Of a stretch of DNA of 64,000 bases, positions 32,430 to 45,069 are shown piece after piece. The DNA is taken from positions 86,826,213 to 86,890,212 of the forward strand of contig OW799236.1 of assembly GCA_941918925.1 (NCBI GenBank), given 5' to 3'. The position numbers were made by a program, and so were the translations under genes. Source of the DNA: Phyto melanocephala. Its lineage: Eukaryota; Arthropoda; Insecta; Diptera; Rhinophoridae. The notes under the pieces were generated by a model. The model saw only the letters and a list, made by a program, of their open reading frames with translations, ran no database searches and was not told the origin of the DNA. Position 1 is the first letter of the stretch; each line of letters starts with the position of its first letter.

Positions 32430-35400
32430 CTTGTACACATTAAGGACACCAGTTTAGAAGACGTGGTTTAAAAAATTATTTCTGATTAAAACTAGTATTT
32501 AAAAATTTACCTCTATGCTACCCCACAATAATCGTATAAAATGAAAGGACTTGACCAGAAGAATGCAGATGACTATGAAAAAATTAAAATCAAAAATGCC
32601 GTCGGAAATAATCAAACAAAATGGCGTATAACGTTAAACCTGAAATGTAGGCTAAGCTACGTTGTGCACATGCAGATGAAGGATATTATCAGAATATACC
32701 ATTTAAATTGTTTTTTTTTAAGTTATATGTTGATATATATAAGTTAAATATCTAGTGGAGTTACTTTAATAAAAAAAAAATCCTAAACAGTTCATGATAT
32801 TTTTATTGCTAACATCTGAATACCAATGAAACTTAAATTACTAATTAATAAAATAAAAATTACAAAAAAAGAAAAAAGATAACCACGTAACAAAGAGATA
32901 TTCTATTTTGACAAACCGTGTTTTTCTCGTTCTTTCCTAATTACTTGACAAACGAAAGCCCTTGCCTGCGGTCGCACTACTGTTTCTCACAGAGCCGCTG
33001 CGATCATAGCTTCTTCTGTACTTACAATATTAATACATCAAATGAACAAAGAGGTGTCACTGATTGTTCAAAGTTGCTCCATGAAAGAACAGTATTCAGA
33101 GCAGCTTTACAGGATGCAGGTAGCAGGAAAATCTTACACAATATGTATTTTAATGGCAAAAATGACTAAACTTTTATTACTATTTAAATAAATGATACAT
33201 TTTACAAAAAAAAAGAGTACTCTAAGTTCATTATGCGATTTTATCAGAGCAAGGAAGCGATTATTTCTGGCATATCAAGAGTGAGTTTATAACCGCTTAA
33301 GTTATTCAGATACTATACTAGCAATTGTAAGCATTGGTTTTAAAGCTTATGTTATTCCTTTGTTAGAAGAAGTTTTTGAACTATTACAGTGGTTTATCTT
33401 CTAGTTGCATTCCCATAAATTACCACTGCGACATTTGTTATTACATTTGGACGGAAAAACTACAAGATCTTAATACTTTTCAGATGCAATCGGATCTTAA
33501 TTACAACATTGTAAAATAATACCAAAAGTCGAATACACCATTATATCTACAATATTACCTGTAATTACAAGATGTTATTTTGAGCAAAAATACCGTTGCA
33601 ATATTTTGACGGGTGGCGTTTTTCTTTAGATTTGTCTAATATTGAACCTGGATCTCTAAGCCATACTAGATGGGTTACAACAGCATTTTGAATTCTGAAA
33701 TTATATGCTACTAAATCGCACCATGATGAAAAATGAGTGATATTAGCCACTTACGTAATGAGAGTTTATGATCCAAAGTGGTTTACAATAAAATGTAATA
33801 CTTCGTGTATCAACGGAGCTTAGCTTTTGTGGCAATAAATTTGTCTGTGGCACTATTTAAACGTCGGTTTTAAGAAGAAAATTGATTAATTAATCCAACG
33901 ATATGGCTATAGCGGTCATTCAGAAAATCTTCTTCCATACCTCCTCAGATTTTAATTTGACAAATTTTGTTTGGATTCTCTTAAAAACTTTCTTTGATGC
34001 TGAGACATAGAAGTTTTTATTTTATAAATTTTAACTCTCTTGGTTATATAGTCATGCATGTTTGTGTGAACATAGATGTGTTTATTTGAAAGTGTAAGAG
34101 CACTGTTATTACAAAGCTTGGAGATAACAAAAAAATCATACGAGAAGTTCTTAGCATCAAATTGTAAAAGAAAGAACTTAGAAAACTCCAAGACTTTAAA
34201 AATTTAAAGTGGTTTCATCTAATTTTGATGCTGAAGATTACTCCGACACTAATACGTGACGAGTATATAAGATAACTAAGTTGCCTCTGACCTTAAATAT
34301 TTCTGATAAAGACTTAAAGCCATGGTCAAAACTGATCTTGGTACCTTTCAGAAAATTTGAGATTTTCCATGTCACACTCAAGCAGTAGGGCGCTGCATCA
34401 GATGTTTTGATGACAATATGAAAAAGAAGGTAACTTTTTCAGGTTATCAATTGTGTTGGGGCAGCTCAAAACATCTTTTGAACTTAAACTGACATTACCA
34501 ATGCCCCGACGCAGTGTAAACTGCTCTCTCCTTCCCCTGGGGATATCATTGTTTGTATTAGTGTGTAGGCTATAATAGTGGACGATGCTTTGCTTTTTCT
34601 AGAAGGCATGTACATATGTATGTACGTCAAAATTTAAAAAAATTCCTGTTTAAAGAAAATTTTATACAAATAAATCGATGTAGTATTCATGATTTTGATG
34701 AAATTCTATTTATTTATATTTTTTTGCACAAAAATGTATGAAGCCATTCCACTGCGCGTATGTTGGACTTGGAGACGTATGTATGTATGTCGTAATTTTT
34801 ACTAGTGGATCATTTTGCACATATAGTGGTGATTGCAAACGAGTCCATGGTTCAAATATATGTATATAATTTATTACTATTTTAAACAAATTCAAATAAT
34901 CATTCCATAGTGACGATTTGTTTAAATGACAGCTCAAGGCTGCTTGTTAAACAAACCTGACGCGTAGTTATTGTTGTGTGTATGCTGCTCTTGCAACATA
35001 AATACAACATTCATGCAGTGAGTAAAACAGTCAATAATTTACAAATTTCAGTCATCCAAGAAGGGTGTCTGCTAAATATTGCACCCCTTTTTTTGGGTGT
35101 TGTGTGGTTGTCGCTTTACGTTCCGTGTGTGTGAAATGAATACATTTTTATTGTACTATTGTGTTTGCTGAATAGAAAAAAAATCAAAAATCCATTATAA
35201 TAATTTAAGGTTTTATTGTGGAAAATGTTCTATTGCGGCTCTACCGTTCATTTGTATGTAAAAGTAAATTTTAGAATTTAATGTTTGTAGTTTTAATATT
35301 TCTTCTATTCCATTCGACATGTTTTCTTTTTTGTTTATTTGTAGCAACAATGGCAATTGCCAATGTTTATCATTTTATTATTTATTTTAATTAAAATGGT

Positions 35401-36570
35401 CACGTGTCATTTATTTGTATTCTCCTTTTTAATAATTTTTGTTAAGACAGGTTTTTTGTCTAAATTCGGAGGAAAGAGTTTTCAATTTCAATAAAAAAGT
35501 AAAGAAATGGGTTGTGTGTTTCTTAAAAGAAAGAATATCAATTACGTCAGGTCTTGTGCCGACTCTATTAACAGTGTGTTAGTTTTATTAAATTAAATAC
35601 ACAAATATTTGCCATTGGCGACTTGTTACTAAAAGTGCCTTAAAACTTGTTTTTTTTTTTCTTTTTCGTAAAAGTAAATATGTAACGAACGATAGATAAG
35701 TTGTACCCGATTTTGAGTTTATGAATCAAAAAAATATTGGTTGTCATGATTTCGTGTTAAATAAAAAAAGTCGTACGGACAGAAAAAAGATATTTTTAGT
35801 TTTAAATGAAATATAAACGGCTATGGGTCTATAATTAATTATAACACATGGGCCATGTAACTAGGTTGGGCTTATAATGTTTTTATTTAACGGTTTTTGG
35901 TTTATTGCTGAAAGGTAAATGATGTTCATTTATTGACGCAAGATTAGTTGCACATTAATCACAAAGATGACCGAATGTACATAGTCTTTTAAAATGGAAG
36001 TGCAAAATTTATAAGAACACGATTTATTTGGCACCACTGAGATACACAGCTACATGACCATCGTTGTGTTTGTAGCCCACTTACAGCCAAATCTAAACAA
36101 GAGCAGAAAGCATTTTTTGAGCTCTCGAAAATTGTCAAGTTCACAAAAAATGTATGCAGCAAACCGAAATTCCGCTGCCGCAATGTTTTTTAATTTGAAA
36201 ATCCGATTTTATCAGAGTGTTAGATAGTGAAGTTGGCTGCAATACAACTTTTGTTGTTTTGGTTTGTTAAAAATTTACGTCTTTTTTGCTATTTTCTGGT
36301 GAATCTAGCGATTTTTTTTTAATACTGTTTAGCTAGTTTTTTCAAAACATCATAAGTTAACGGTGCTGTTCACTACACAACTTTATTTTGGTTTCTCAGT
36401 TCAGCGTTAGCAATAAGCTCAATGATTTTCGCAATTGTTTAGGTTTGTTTGATCAACAAAAAAATTGTTTATTTTTAATATTTTAAAAAAGTTATATTTT
36501 TACTTTTATTACTTTAACATACAGCTTTAGTATCAGCTGCCTACGATTCCAAAATAAGTAAACGCAAGAT
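32430..36570. other. No recognisable gene
   Basis: A long AT-rich stretch. The minus-strand frame 33565-33750 and others have no recognisable motif. I saw no TIR pair, LINE block or tRNA-like box. A weak pair GTTGGGGCAG (34455) and complementary TGCCCCGAC (34502) was noticed without further support. Confidence 0.45.
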
Positions 36571-36599
36571 GTTAATCTATCTATATATATAAAAGTGAA

Positions 36600-36603
<4 letters not shown>

Positions 36604-36648
<45 letters not shown>
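36604..36648. repeat. (GT)n microsatellite
   Basis: About 22 uninterrupted GT dinucleotides directly after the 5' end of the Helitron-like element. The array is probably carried by the element and expands in place. Confidence 0.95.
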
Positions 36649-36650
<2 letters not shown>

Positions 36651-36774
36651 GCTATAGACTCTGAAACTGTAAAACCGATCGGGCTCAAACTTTGGTAAGT
36701 TGTTGTACACATACCGGGGAGTGTTTATGGATGAAAAAAAGTGGGCGGGGCCACGCCCATAAAAAATTAGTTAT

Positions 36775-37385
36775 CAGTTTTAGCTACTTGCACTTGACCG
36801 ATTTTTCTGAAACTTTGCACACATATCGAGCTGTCATGACTAAATAATTTCGTGATAAAAAAAGTGGGCGGGACCACGCCCCTAAAAAAGTTTTAATTTT
36901 GAGGTACTTGCACTGGACCGATTTTTCTGAAACTTTGCACACATATTAAGCTGTCGTGACTTTATAATTTTGTGATTAAAAAAGTGGGCGGGACCACGCC
37001 CATAAAAAAAGGCTATAATTTTGAGGTACTTGCACCAAACTGATTTTTCTGAAACTTTGCACACATATTGAGCTGTCATGGCTAAATAATTTCGTGATTA
37101 GAAAAGTGGGCAGTGCCACGCCCATAAAAAAAAGGTATCATTTTGAAGTACTTGCACTGGACCGATTATTCTGAAACTTTGCACACATATTGAGCTATTA
37201 TGACTTTACAATTTCGTGATAAGAAAAGTGGGCAGGGCCACGCCCATAAAAACAATTTTAATTTTGAGGTACTTGCACTGGTCCGATTCTTCTGAAACTT
37301 TGCACACATATTGAGCTGTTATGACTTTACAATTTCGTGACTAGAAAAGTGGGCAATGCCACGCCCATAAAAAAATTATAATTTT
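36775..37385. repeat. Five tandem units of about 120-122 bp with a repeated palindrome
   Basis: Each unit contains TGAGGTACTTGCACTGGACC, CTGAAACTTTGCACACATAT and a GTGGGCGGGACCACGCCC-like block. The second motif recurs at about 36810, 36930, 37052, 37174 and 37296, so the period is 120-122 bp. Each unit ends with a GC-rich inverted pair TGGGCG...CGCCCA that can form a hairpin in otherwise AT-rich DNA. A sixth, divergent start unit precedes them at about 36655. Confidence 0.9.
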
Positions 37386-37499
37386 TATGTTTTTTCACTT
37401 GATATTAAATTAAAATTCAGAATGCATTTCGATTCATTAAGGGGCGTAGCAACGCGCGCCGGGTTTGGCTAGTTGTAAATAAAACAAAAAAGTTTTCAA

Positions 37500-38290
37500 A
37501 AAAATGTCGTATTACTTTTTATTATGATAGAAAGATTAAAGACAATTACGTGTAAAACAAAATATCGGCCAAATGTCCGCCACGTCATCTTTGTCATATT
37601 TCTATCCAATGGCCCATATTTTGAATGACACCGAGACATATTTAAGGTTCAATGACGTTAATGTGCCCAATAATATCATCTTGTAGCTCTTTAAATGTTC
37701 TTGGTTTATTGACGTAGTAATTTTTTTTAAATATCTCCAAAAAAGAAGTTCAACTTTGTCAAATTACATGATCGTGGCGGCCAATTAAAATCGCCATGAT
37801 GTGACATAACACAGACACTGATTTTCTCGCGCAAAAGAGCAACTGCTTTTTGGCTGTGTAGCAAGTGGCACCATCTTGTTGGAACCACATAAAGTCCAGG
37901 TCTATAACCTCAATTCCTGACTACAAGAAGTATATTATCATCTTGTGATAGAGAACACAATTCACAGTAACTGCCTTGTCGACCTCATTTTCAAAGAAGT
38001 ATAGTCTGAAGACGTCTCCAGTCGATGCGACACACCCAACATTCATTCTTTGTAGATACATCGACTTTTAAATAATCACTTGTAGATTCTCATTTATTTA
38101 AATCCGGCAATACAGTTTGTTAACGAATTTACTGAGGTGAAAGTAAGCCGCGTCGCTGTAGATATTTTTCTTTGTACAGTCACCATTCACCTCTGTCTGT
38201 TCAATCAACCAGTCGGCGTATTGACGATGCTTGAAATGGTCAGCTTCAGCTCTTAAGTCAACTGAGCCTTGTAAGCGTGTAAATTAAAAG
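37500..38290 (-). pseudogene. Mariner-like transposase relic
   Basis: On the minus strand, from right to left, one reads FMWFQQDGATCYTA (with the second catalytic aspartate), then YYVNKPRTFKELQDDIIGHI, then a VIQNMGHWIE block and GGHLADILFYT. These are the order and spacing of the C-terminal half of Tc1/mariner-superfamily transposases. The CDLTPLD block is largely lost. Frameshifts and stops are present. The relic abuts the 3' terminus of the Helitron-like element. Termini were not found. Confidence 0.75.
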
Positions 38291-38299
38291 GTTTGTTTT

Positions 38300-41200
38300 T
38301 TTTTAAATTCGCTTCTGGGATGTCCGTAAGATGTTTAATTGTAAGGCACGAGAACGAATCGAGGTTGACGGCCACAATAGCAATGTTTTCCGCAGAACGC
38401 ACTGGGAGAGTTTTTCACATTTCCCTCAGACCCTGTTTAGGCACATTTTGTTTAATATTCTGACCAAAGAAATCACGAAATGCATTTATTTTTTAACATA
38501 CAGAAAACTTTTGTGGTATTAAAGACCCGAATTGTTGCCAAGAGTTTAACAATGAAAGTAGAATTTTATGATTGTAGCCACAGAATTTCCATTTAGAAAT
38601 ATCAGAGTATTGTCAAACTTAAAAAATATGATTCTTGTCAAGGCACATTTACTGAAGAGTAGCAAAAAGGAAATAAAACCAAGGAAACATGATTTGTATG
38701 ATGTATTCTGTGCATCAGGTAGTCTAGTTTCGTCAGCTGATTATTTTTTTCTTCTCTTATTTTAAATTTCAGCTGTTAAAGTCTATAGATAAATAACAAT
38801 TTAGCTCCTCTCTCATTTATTTCAAAAGTCAAACTTCATATATGAAAAATATAAACAAAAAAATTCTCTCCGAACTGCAATTACCTGATGGATTATTATT
38901 TTTTGGTTTCTCGTATAGAAATCTTATCACCACTACAAGAACTAGAATCGAATGGCCAAAATTTCGATTCCCACAACGAACCTTTTCTTTTTGCGTAAAT
39001 AACTCAATTAGTTCAACCCTTAAAGCCTCAGGAAGTTGAGTATTTTAAAATCAAATTTTTAGACTATTCCACATCGGGTGAGAGATCTGAAAGCAAAAAT
39101 GCCACATTTGTAACTATAAAAAATTGGAAAGTCAAAACTGAGAAGGCAATGGACTCAAGACAACTGATTATTGAGCATGGTGGCATCATTCCGCTATTCT
39201 CTCTTCAAAACTACTTATGCACATGTTTAAAAAAAAGACTCAAGACTGCCATTTTTATTAATTATCAATAAATGTTTAAATATTTAATATGTAATTTAAA
39301 CACACTTCTCTTGATAAATAAACAAATTTTCTCTACCAAAATTAAAATTTACTTGCTCTCTGAGCCGCTCCTATAAAATGTTCCACTTTAATTTATGACA
39401 AAACTGGAAAAATCTAAATTAAAAACAATTTATCAAATAAATACAGACATAAAAAATATGTTTCTCTCATAAAGACAGTTGATTGACTTTGTAAACAAAA
39501 CGCTTCAACGTATAGAATTTGATTTGTCAGCCTACAGAAAGAAGATCAATAAATAGTGGTCAAAGAAAACAACACTAAAAATCATTAAAGTCTGTATTGT
39601 GTCTCCACCTCAAGATGTTGAATTCGAACCGTTCAAAATACAACTCCACCCATTCGAATTGATTGCCTGGCAATTTTCAAGTGAATAAAAAAAAGTAATT
39701 TCAACCGTAAAGAAAAAACTAAATAAATCGTTGAAAAAAAAAATATGGAAACTTAGTAGAGTAATTTAAAGATGCTGTTGTAGCAAATCTACAAGAAAAA
39801 ATAATAAATTCATACATAAATATTTTGATTGAATCAATCAAGTTGCAAAGCGAAAAGCGAAAAGCACAACAACTGCTTGAAATGTTTAATATAAAAAATC
39901 AATAGAGAAAAAATTATTAAATAAAAAGTAAAAAAACACCTCATAATACTGAAACAGGTCTTCCTTCCTTAAAAAATATCATTAAAAAATTTATAAAAAA
40001 AAACAAGATGGACTTGGATTGTTGCTGATATTGATGATGATGTTTGATGAACGTTCGTCTGAGCGAGCAATCAATTCAGCCTACAAGATCCTTTTTATGT
40101 TTTTCTGTTTAATTTAAAAATCAATTTTATTACGTACGATGTATGATTTGTGAAAACGAATAAAACTGCAAATCGTAGTCTCATAGAGTGCGAGAGTTTA
40201 GTTTTTGTTTTTCTTTCTCTCTTTCTCGTATCGCTAATTTTCGTATTTGTATGCCTGTCACGTAATTTATTGATTTAGCTGATGGGAACAAAAGTATCCC
40301 ATCTATAACATCGTCATCAAATACTAAAATCGAATAAATCGTATTGATTGTATGTCGTTCTGTATGTCTGCATGAAGAATTGTAAGCAGAACTTGCAAAG
40401 AGTGTGATAATACGACATGCATTTAAGATCGCTGTCTATTATTATAATTAAAATTTGTGAAAATAATTAGTTGAATTGAAAAAAAAAAATATTATTCAGC
40501 GCCAAGTTTGTAAGGACAGCTGATTTAGATGATGAAAATAAATTAAAGCTTAAACGTAAGAAGCTTGCGAAATATTATTTGATCGTGGATGAATTTTTGT
40601 TGTTTATTGCTACGTTTGGAAGTTATAATAGTCTTAAAGATTTAAAAATTATTAAATTATTGCAAACAAATTATTATCATTTTAGTCGTTTAAGTTTTAT
40701 GGACTGTTTTACTTTTGCTCAAGCCATCAAAAAAATGCCTAAGTACGCCTAAACACACTACTAAGGGCGAATAAAATGAGTACTATTTTTAACCCTTTTC
40801 GTGGTGTAGTTAACGAAATATTTTACCATTTAGTATAAATTTATTCACTTAAAAATATTTGTTTTATTGAATATAGAGTTATAACTTCGCAAGGAAGATA
40901 CAAAATTATTTTCTCGTTTCCAGGAAAACAATTTTTGTTTTAAGAAGCTTCATACTTGCACGATTATGTGGCTTTGGTTAATTGTTAGACATGGTTGCTT
41001 ACTAGTTGTGAACTTTCAAGAAAATTAAAAAGGAATCCGATTTAAATAAATAACATTACTTGACATATTAAATATCGCTTAAGGAACTATAACTTAATAG
41101 ATTATTAAGCCTGTATTCAGATGTCTTACGAATGTCAGTTACTAATGGGAAATGTATGCAAAACATTTTCAAGTATTAATAAAATACTGAAAATAATATG

Positions 41201-41590
41201 ACCTATCTCTGGCATTTTTTTTAAACATAAATTTATTTAAATCTTAACAGTGACTACGTTGTAAGTAATTCACTTAGAAGGTACAATTTTTGATCACTTA
41301 TTGCAGCATTTGTATCGGTATCGCGTGAATTTTGTGAATAATAGATGGTCCCTAAGTCTGATAAAAACTTTTGGTTTCACAAAAATTTTCATCGCGATGT
41401 TTGAGTTTGTAGTTGATAAGCTTCAACCTCTCTCCAGACAATGACACAATGAGAATACTCAGCAAGACTACAAATCACAAAGCAAGGATCTGCATTACTT
41501 AGACAAAGCCTCATCATAATAGGATAAGCTACAGTAGAATTGTCATCCTTTTAGATTAAAAACAAAAAAGATAAACGAAACAGAAGTCAG
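38300..41590. other. No recognisable gene
   Basis: AT-rich DNA with several short plus-strand open frames (38331-38522, 38568-38765, 38842-39039). None has a recognisable domain or is flanked by convincing splice sites. No transposon ends were found. Confidence 0.45.
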
Positions 41591-41599
41591 GAAAATAAA

Positions 41600-42480
41600 G
41601 GGTGTTTTTTAAGAGCTATAGGAAAGTTTAAAAAAACACATAAAATTCAGAAAAATTCATGAAATCTTTATTTGAATCGATAGTACGGTCCATATAATTT
41701 AATGTTTAAAGATCATTTTATGCAAATGTTGACCGTGACTGCGCCTCAAATGGTCCATCCAGTTAGTCCAATTTTGGCATACTCTTTCCAACATTTCGGC
41801 CGGTATCTCATGAATAAATGCTTCAATGTTGTCTTTCAATGCGTGAATTGAAGCGGTCATGTGTGTATAGACATGAGCTTTAACATAGCCCCACGAAAAA
41901 TAGTCTAAAGGCGTTAAATCGCACGATCTAGGCGGTCAATTGACCGGTCCTGAACGTGAAATAAAATGCTCACCGAACTCGCCTCTCAATAAGTCCATTG
42001 TTAAGCGTGCTGAGTGGCATGTGGCACCGTCTTCTTGAAACCACATGTCATGCAAGTCGAGCTCTTGCATTTTGGGAAAAAAAAGGTTGGATATCGTTTC
42101 ACGATAGCGCTCACCATTCACAGTTACGTTACGATTCGCATCATCTTTGAAGAAGTACGGTTCAATAATGCCACCAGCCCATTAACCGCACTAAACTTTG
42201 ACTTTTTCTGGATGCATTGGTAGCTCTTACAATGCTTCTGGCTGATCTTCACTCCAAAATCGACAATTCTGCATATTAACGTACTCATTAAGCCAAAAAT
42301 TATCTTCGTCGCTGAACACAATTTTTCGATAAAAAAGTAAATTTTCGGCCAACTTTCCCAGAGCCCATTCACCAAAAATTCTACGTTGCGGTAGGTCGTT
42401 CGGCTTCAATATTTGCACCAGTTGTATTTTGAAAGGCTTCACACCTAAATCCTTCCGCAAAATTTTCCACGTTGTTGAGT
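41600..42480 (-). pseudogene. Mariner-like transposase relic with one element end
   Basis: The minus strand gives, in several frames, CRFWSEDQPEAL, KMMRIVT, then NGERYRETISNLFFPKMQEL, LHDMWFQEDGATCHSARLTM and DLLRGEFGEHFISRSGPVN, a stop in place of Trp, then PPRSCDLTPLDYF. Next come DNIEAFIHEIPAEMLERVCQ and NWTNWMDHLRRSHGQHLHKM. This is most of the catalytic domain: D in QEDGA and D in CDLTPLD. The C-terminus and a 3' end sequence starting GGGTGTTTTTTAAGAGC (41600) are present. The N-terminal DNA-binding region and the other end are missing beyond about 42480. It is the best preserved of the four mariner-like relics. Confidence 0.85.
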
Positions 42481-42489
42481 AATATATTT

Positions 42490-43025
42490 CGTACCTGTTA
42501 AGACCAAATACTCAAATGGAAGGTGGAAAATTACTATTTCTCCCATATCCCTACAACTGTGACTAGCTGGGTATTCTAACACCTGAATAGACTGCCATAC
42601 GTACCACCTCCTTGATCTCCGTCTTAAGTCCAATGACTTCTTTAAAGAATGGAATAAGCACTTTATCTCTGGATCCTTAACAAATTTCTAGAGTTGATAA
42701 CATAGTTAATGTAATAGGAGTCAGATTATAGTGTCCATCAAATATGATTTGTTAGGTGTAATATAACACAATGAGGCACTATAGGTCCAGTATGTAATGA
42801 AGTTATAGTTATTATTTCAAAATCTAAAAAAGAGTCATAAGAAGCCCATAGTCACTACATGTACATCCAGTTTGAATGCTTAAGCTACATGGAAGGAAGT
42901 TGCATTCCATAATCCATAAACTCAATTGATCTAAATTAAAAAGCCAGTACCCAAATGTTATTCGTTAGGGATTTCAAGTCCGAAGCCATAAATATTATCT
43001 TAATTCGACAAAATATTACATTACA
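42490..43025. other. No recognisable gene
   Basis: The minus-strand frame 42445-42633 shows no motif I can identify. The stretch separates the truncated mariner relic from the TTAA target of the piggyBac element. Confidence 0.4.
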
Positions 43026-43029
43026 TTAA

Positions 43030-45062
43030 CCGTAAAATGCATAACCGGGTACCCGTGTGTCCACTAGCAACTTTAAACGTTGCTAGCTGCAAAAATAATA
43101 GTAATAGAGTATTGAAACTTTGGTTCTAGGAAGCCCAAGTCTTTTTGAGTTGTTTTATGGAGCACTTGTGACACTAGGTTCATTGGTTCCTTAGCTCTAA
43201 GCTTCTAAAGATGACACCTACGTAAACACATAACCGGGGTACCCGTGTACCCAACAGTTTTTATATAAAAAAATGAGCAAACACGAGGCTGTTCAAAGAT
43301 TTTATAATTAATTATTTTTTTTAAATTATTAAATATACATTAAAAAATATAATTACAAGAAAACAATATTATATAAAAATTAATTTATGATTCCGGTCAC
43401 AAGAAATGCAGACGCAATTCGTTATTGAGTGTTCCCTTCACATTGGTTTCTTGCAAAGGCTGCTTACTTTCCGTGTTTTCCTTATCCGTTTTGTTTTCTG
43501 TATGTAGCACAAATAGTAAGATCCAGTTACTGGCTTTGTCGATCCTACTGCTGTCGATTTTGATAGACGGCTTTCGCAAATAGCTTCTAGTGGTTGATTC
43601 AGACAACTTTCTATAACTTTTTTTGTTGTAAAGTGCCTAGTTATTTGATAGTTGAGTGCACGTTGCTCATTTTTTCAGCCATTTTCCGCAGAAAAAGCTT
43701 TCGTCTATTTGCAGAGATTGGAATTATGTCGTTGTTCACATAGTACGCAGCCAATGCTATTATATCTAAAACGTTGAAAAATAATGACAGTGGCCATCGC
43801 TTTGTAATGTACTCTGAGAATAACTGGTCCATGACATCGACGCCACCTTTGTTTTTATTGTAAAATTCTATAATTTGTGGTTTTTCACTCTCTGCTACCT
43901 TTCCATCATAGTGCATCATCGAAAGCAACAACACAACTTTGTTTTTTGTGAGGAACATAAGAACATATTGTAACATTTTTTCGGAAACCAAACGTCGTTG
44001 ATCCAATAGATCTAGCCCTCTGCCTATTAATTCTGCCGGAATATATAAATATATATAAATTCCAGGATAGTAATGCTCTGCAAGCCCCAACGTTGTTAAA
44101 AAATTGTCCATTGTTATATTTCGGCCGGTTCCTTTGAATTTGGCAGCTAGATCCTTCACTACTCTTTCGCCCTGTTCAGTTTCTCTTCCAGATGCGGCTT
44201 GGCCGGTTTATATTTGCCCGTGCAGTGGAAAAGAATTCGTGGCGTCACAAATCCACCAAACCTTTATTCCGTATTTTGCACGTTTCGACATACTGTTTAA
44301 AACGCGTGCGGCCACGATAAGGAAAAAGTTGTTCACGATGGTTGTTCACTTGGCTTGTAGTAGGAAACACGATTGTCATTCATCATGGTCCATATATATA
44401 TTATCGGTGCAGCTTTATCTGTTTGAATACGTATAGCCCGAGTGTTTGCATCATCAAACCTTATGAAACGAAATAGTGCACAAAAGCGATTGTTTCCCAT
44501 TACTGCGCGATGCAATGAAAAATTTCTGGCGCTCCACAAGTCTCTGACACTTTTAATACTACTGCGGTTCGTGCCTGCCATAATAAGTATTCCAAAAAAA
44601 AGCATATAACTCTGTCATTGTAACTTCTTCCCATACCTTTGGAGTTGAATTTGGGTGGCTTTCGTTCCATTCCTTATAAGAGTTTATTGCTTTTTTATTG
44701 GTGTGACGCATTATAATATCTACCATTTCCGAACTCATAAAATATTTCTATGTTTGTTCCATTGACATCATTTCAGTGTGCTTTGACGCCCCACAACTTT
44801 ATCGCACTATATTTTTCACGAGTGCTTGCCGAGCGTCGTTTGGTTGGGTTGGGTTGGGTTGGATTTTCTTTTATTAATATAAGTATATTGAAATATTTTT
44901 TTTTAATAATTAATATAAATATTATATTATTAAATAAAAATTAATTTGTTAATATATTAATTTAACGGTATTTAAAATTAAATATTTTAAATTTATACAA
45001 TGGGGTACACGGGTACCCTGGTTATGTGTTTGTGTGGTATTTTTTGGTTATGCATTCTACGG
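43030..45062 (-). mobile_element. piggyBac transposon, near-complete but degenerate (2033 bp)
   Basis: TTAA target duplications at 43026-43029 and 45063-45066 flank 17-bp terminal inverted repeats: CCGTAAAATGCATAACC on the left and, on the other strand, CCGTAGAATGCATAACC on the right. Further in are 27-bp subterminal inverted repeats at 43226-43252 and 45003-45029 (26 of 27 positions identical) containing GGGTACCCGTGTACCC. A third partial copy of this motif adjoins the left terminus (43041-43060). A minus-strand transposase relic fills most of the interior. All structural hallmarks of a piggyBac element are there, but the gene is broken. Confidence 0.95.
43372..44760 (-). pseudogene. piggyBac-type transposase (DDE_Tnp_1_7) pseudogene
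   Basis: From the minus-strand ATG near 44740 the frames give MSSEMVDIIMRHTNKKAINS, then ILIMAGTNRSSIKSVRDLWS and NRFCALFRFIRFDDANTRA. EQLFPYRGRTRF follows in another frame, with Arg where the first catalytic Asp is expected, and then YGIKVWWICDA. The block at 43641-44159 gives GRNITMDNFLT (second Asp) and FYNKNKGGVDVMDQLF (third Asp). In a further frame the C-terminal cysteine-rich domain CISCDRN follows. There are at least four frameshifts. The protein would have bound the terminal and subterminal repeats and inserted at TTAA. Confidence 0.93.
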
Positions 45063-45069
45063 TTAATGT

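Larger units (their letters stand above)
36580..37472 (+). mobile_element. Non-autonomous Helitron-like element (893 bp)
   Basis: The 5' end starts with TC (TCTATATATATAAAAGTGAA) and the 3' end closes with CTAG (GCGCCGGGTTTGGCTAG), the CTRR terminus of Helitrons. It lies between A (36579) and T (37473), the AT target expected for Helitrons, without target duplication. A small hairpin, GCGT-AGCA-ACGC (37444-37455), precedes the terminus. Inside are a GT microsatellite and five about-120-bp tandem units. There is no Rep/helicase coding, so it would rely on an autonomous partner. Open frames within it are shadows of the repeats. Confidence 0.82.

Noticed and set aside
33565..33750. 61-codon minus-strand frame as a transposase piece
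   Set aside because: A few residues looked transposase-like, but no ordered set of conserved blocks could be followed on either side.
36882..37079. 65-codon frame with an internal protein repeat
   Set aside because: The repeat comes from the 120-bp tandem DNA units of the Helitron-like element.
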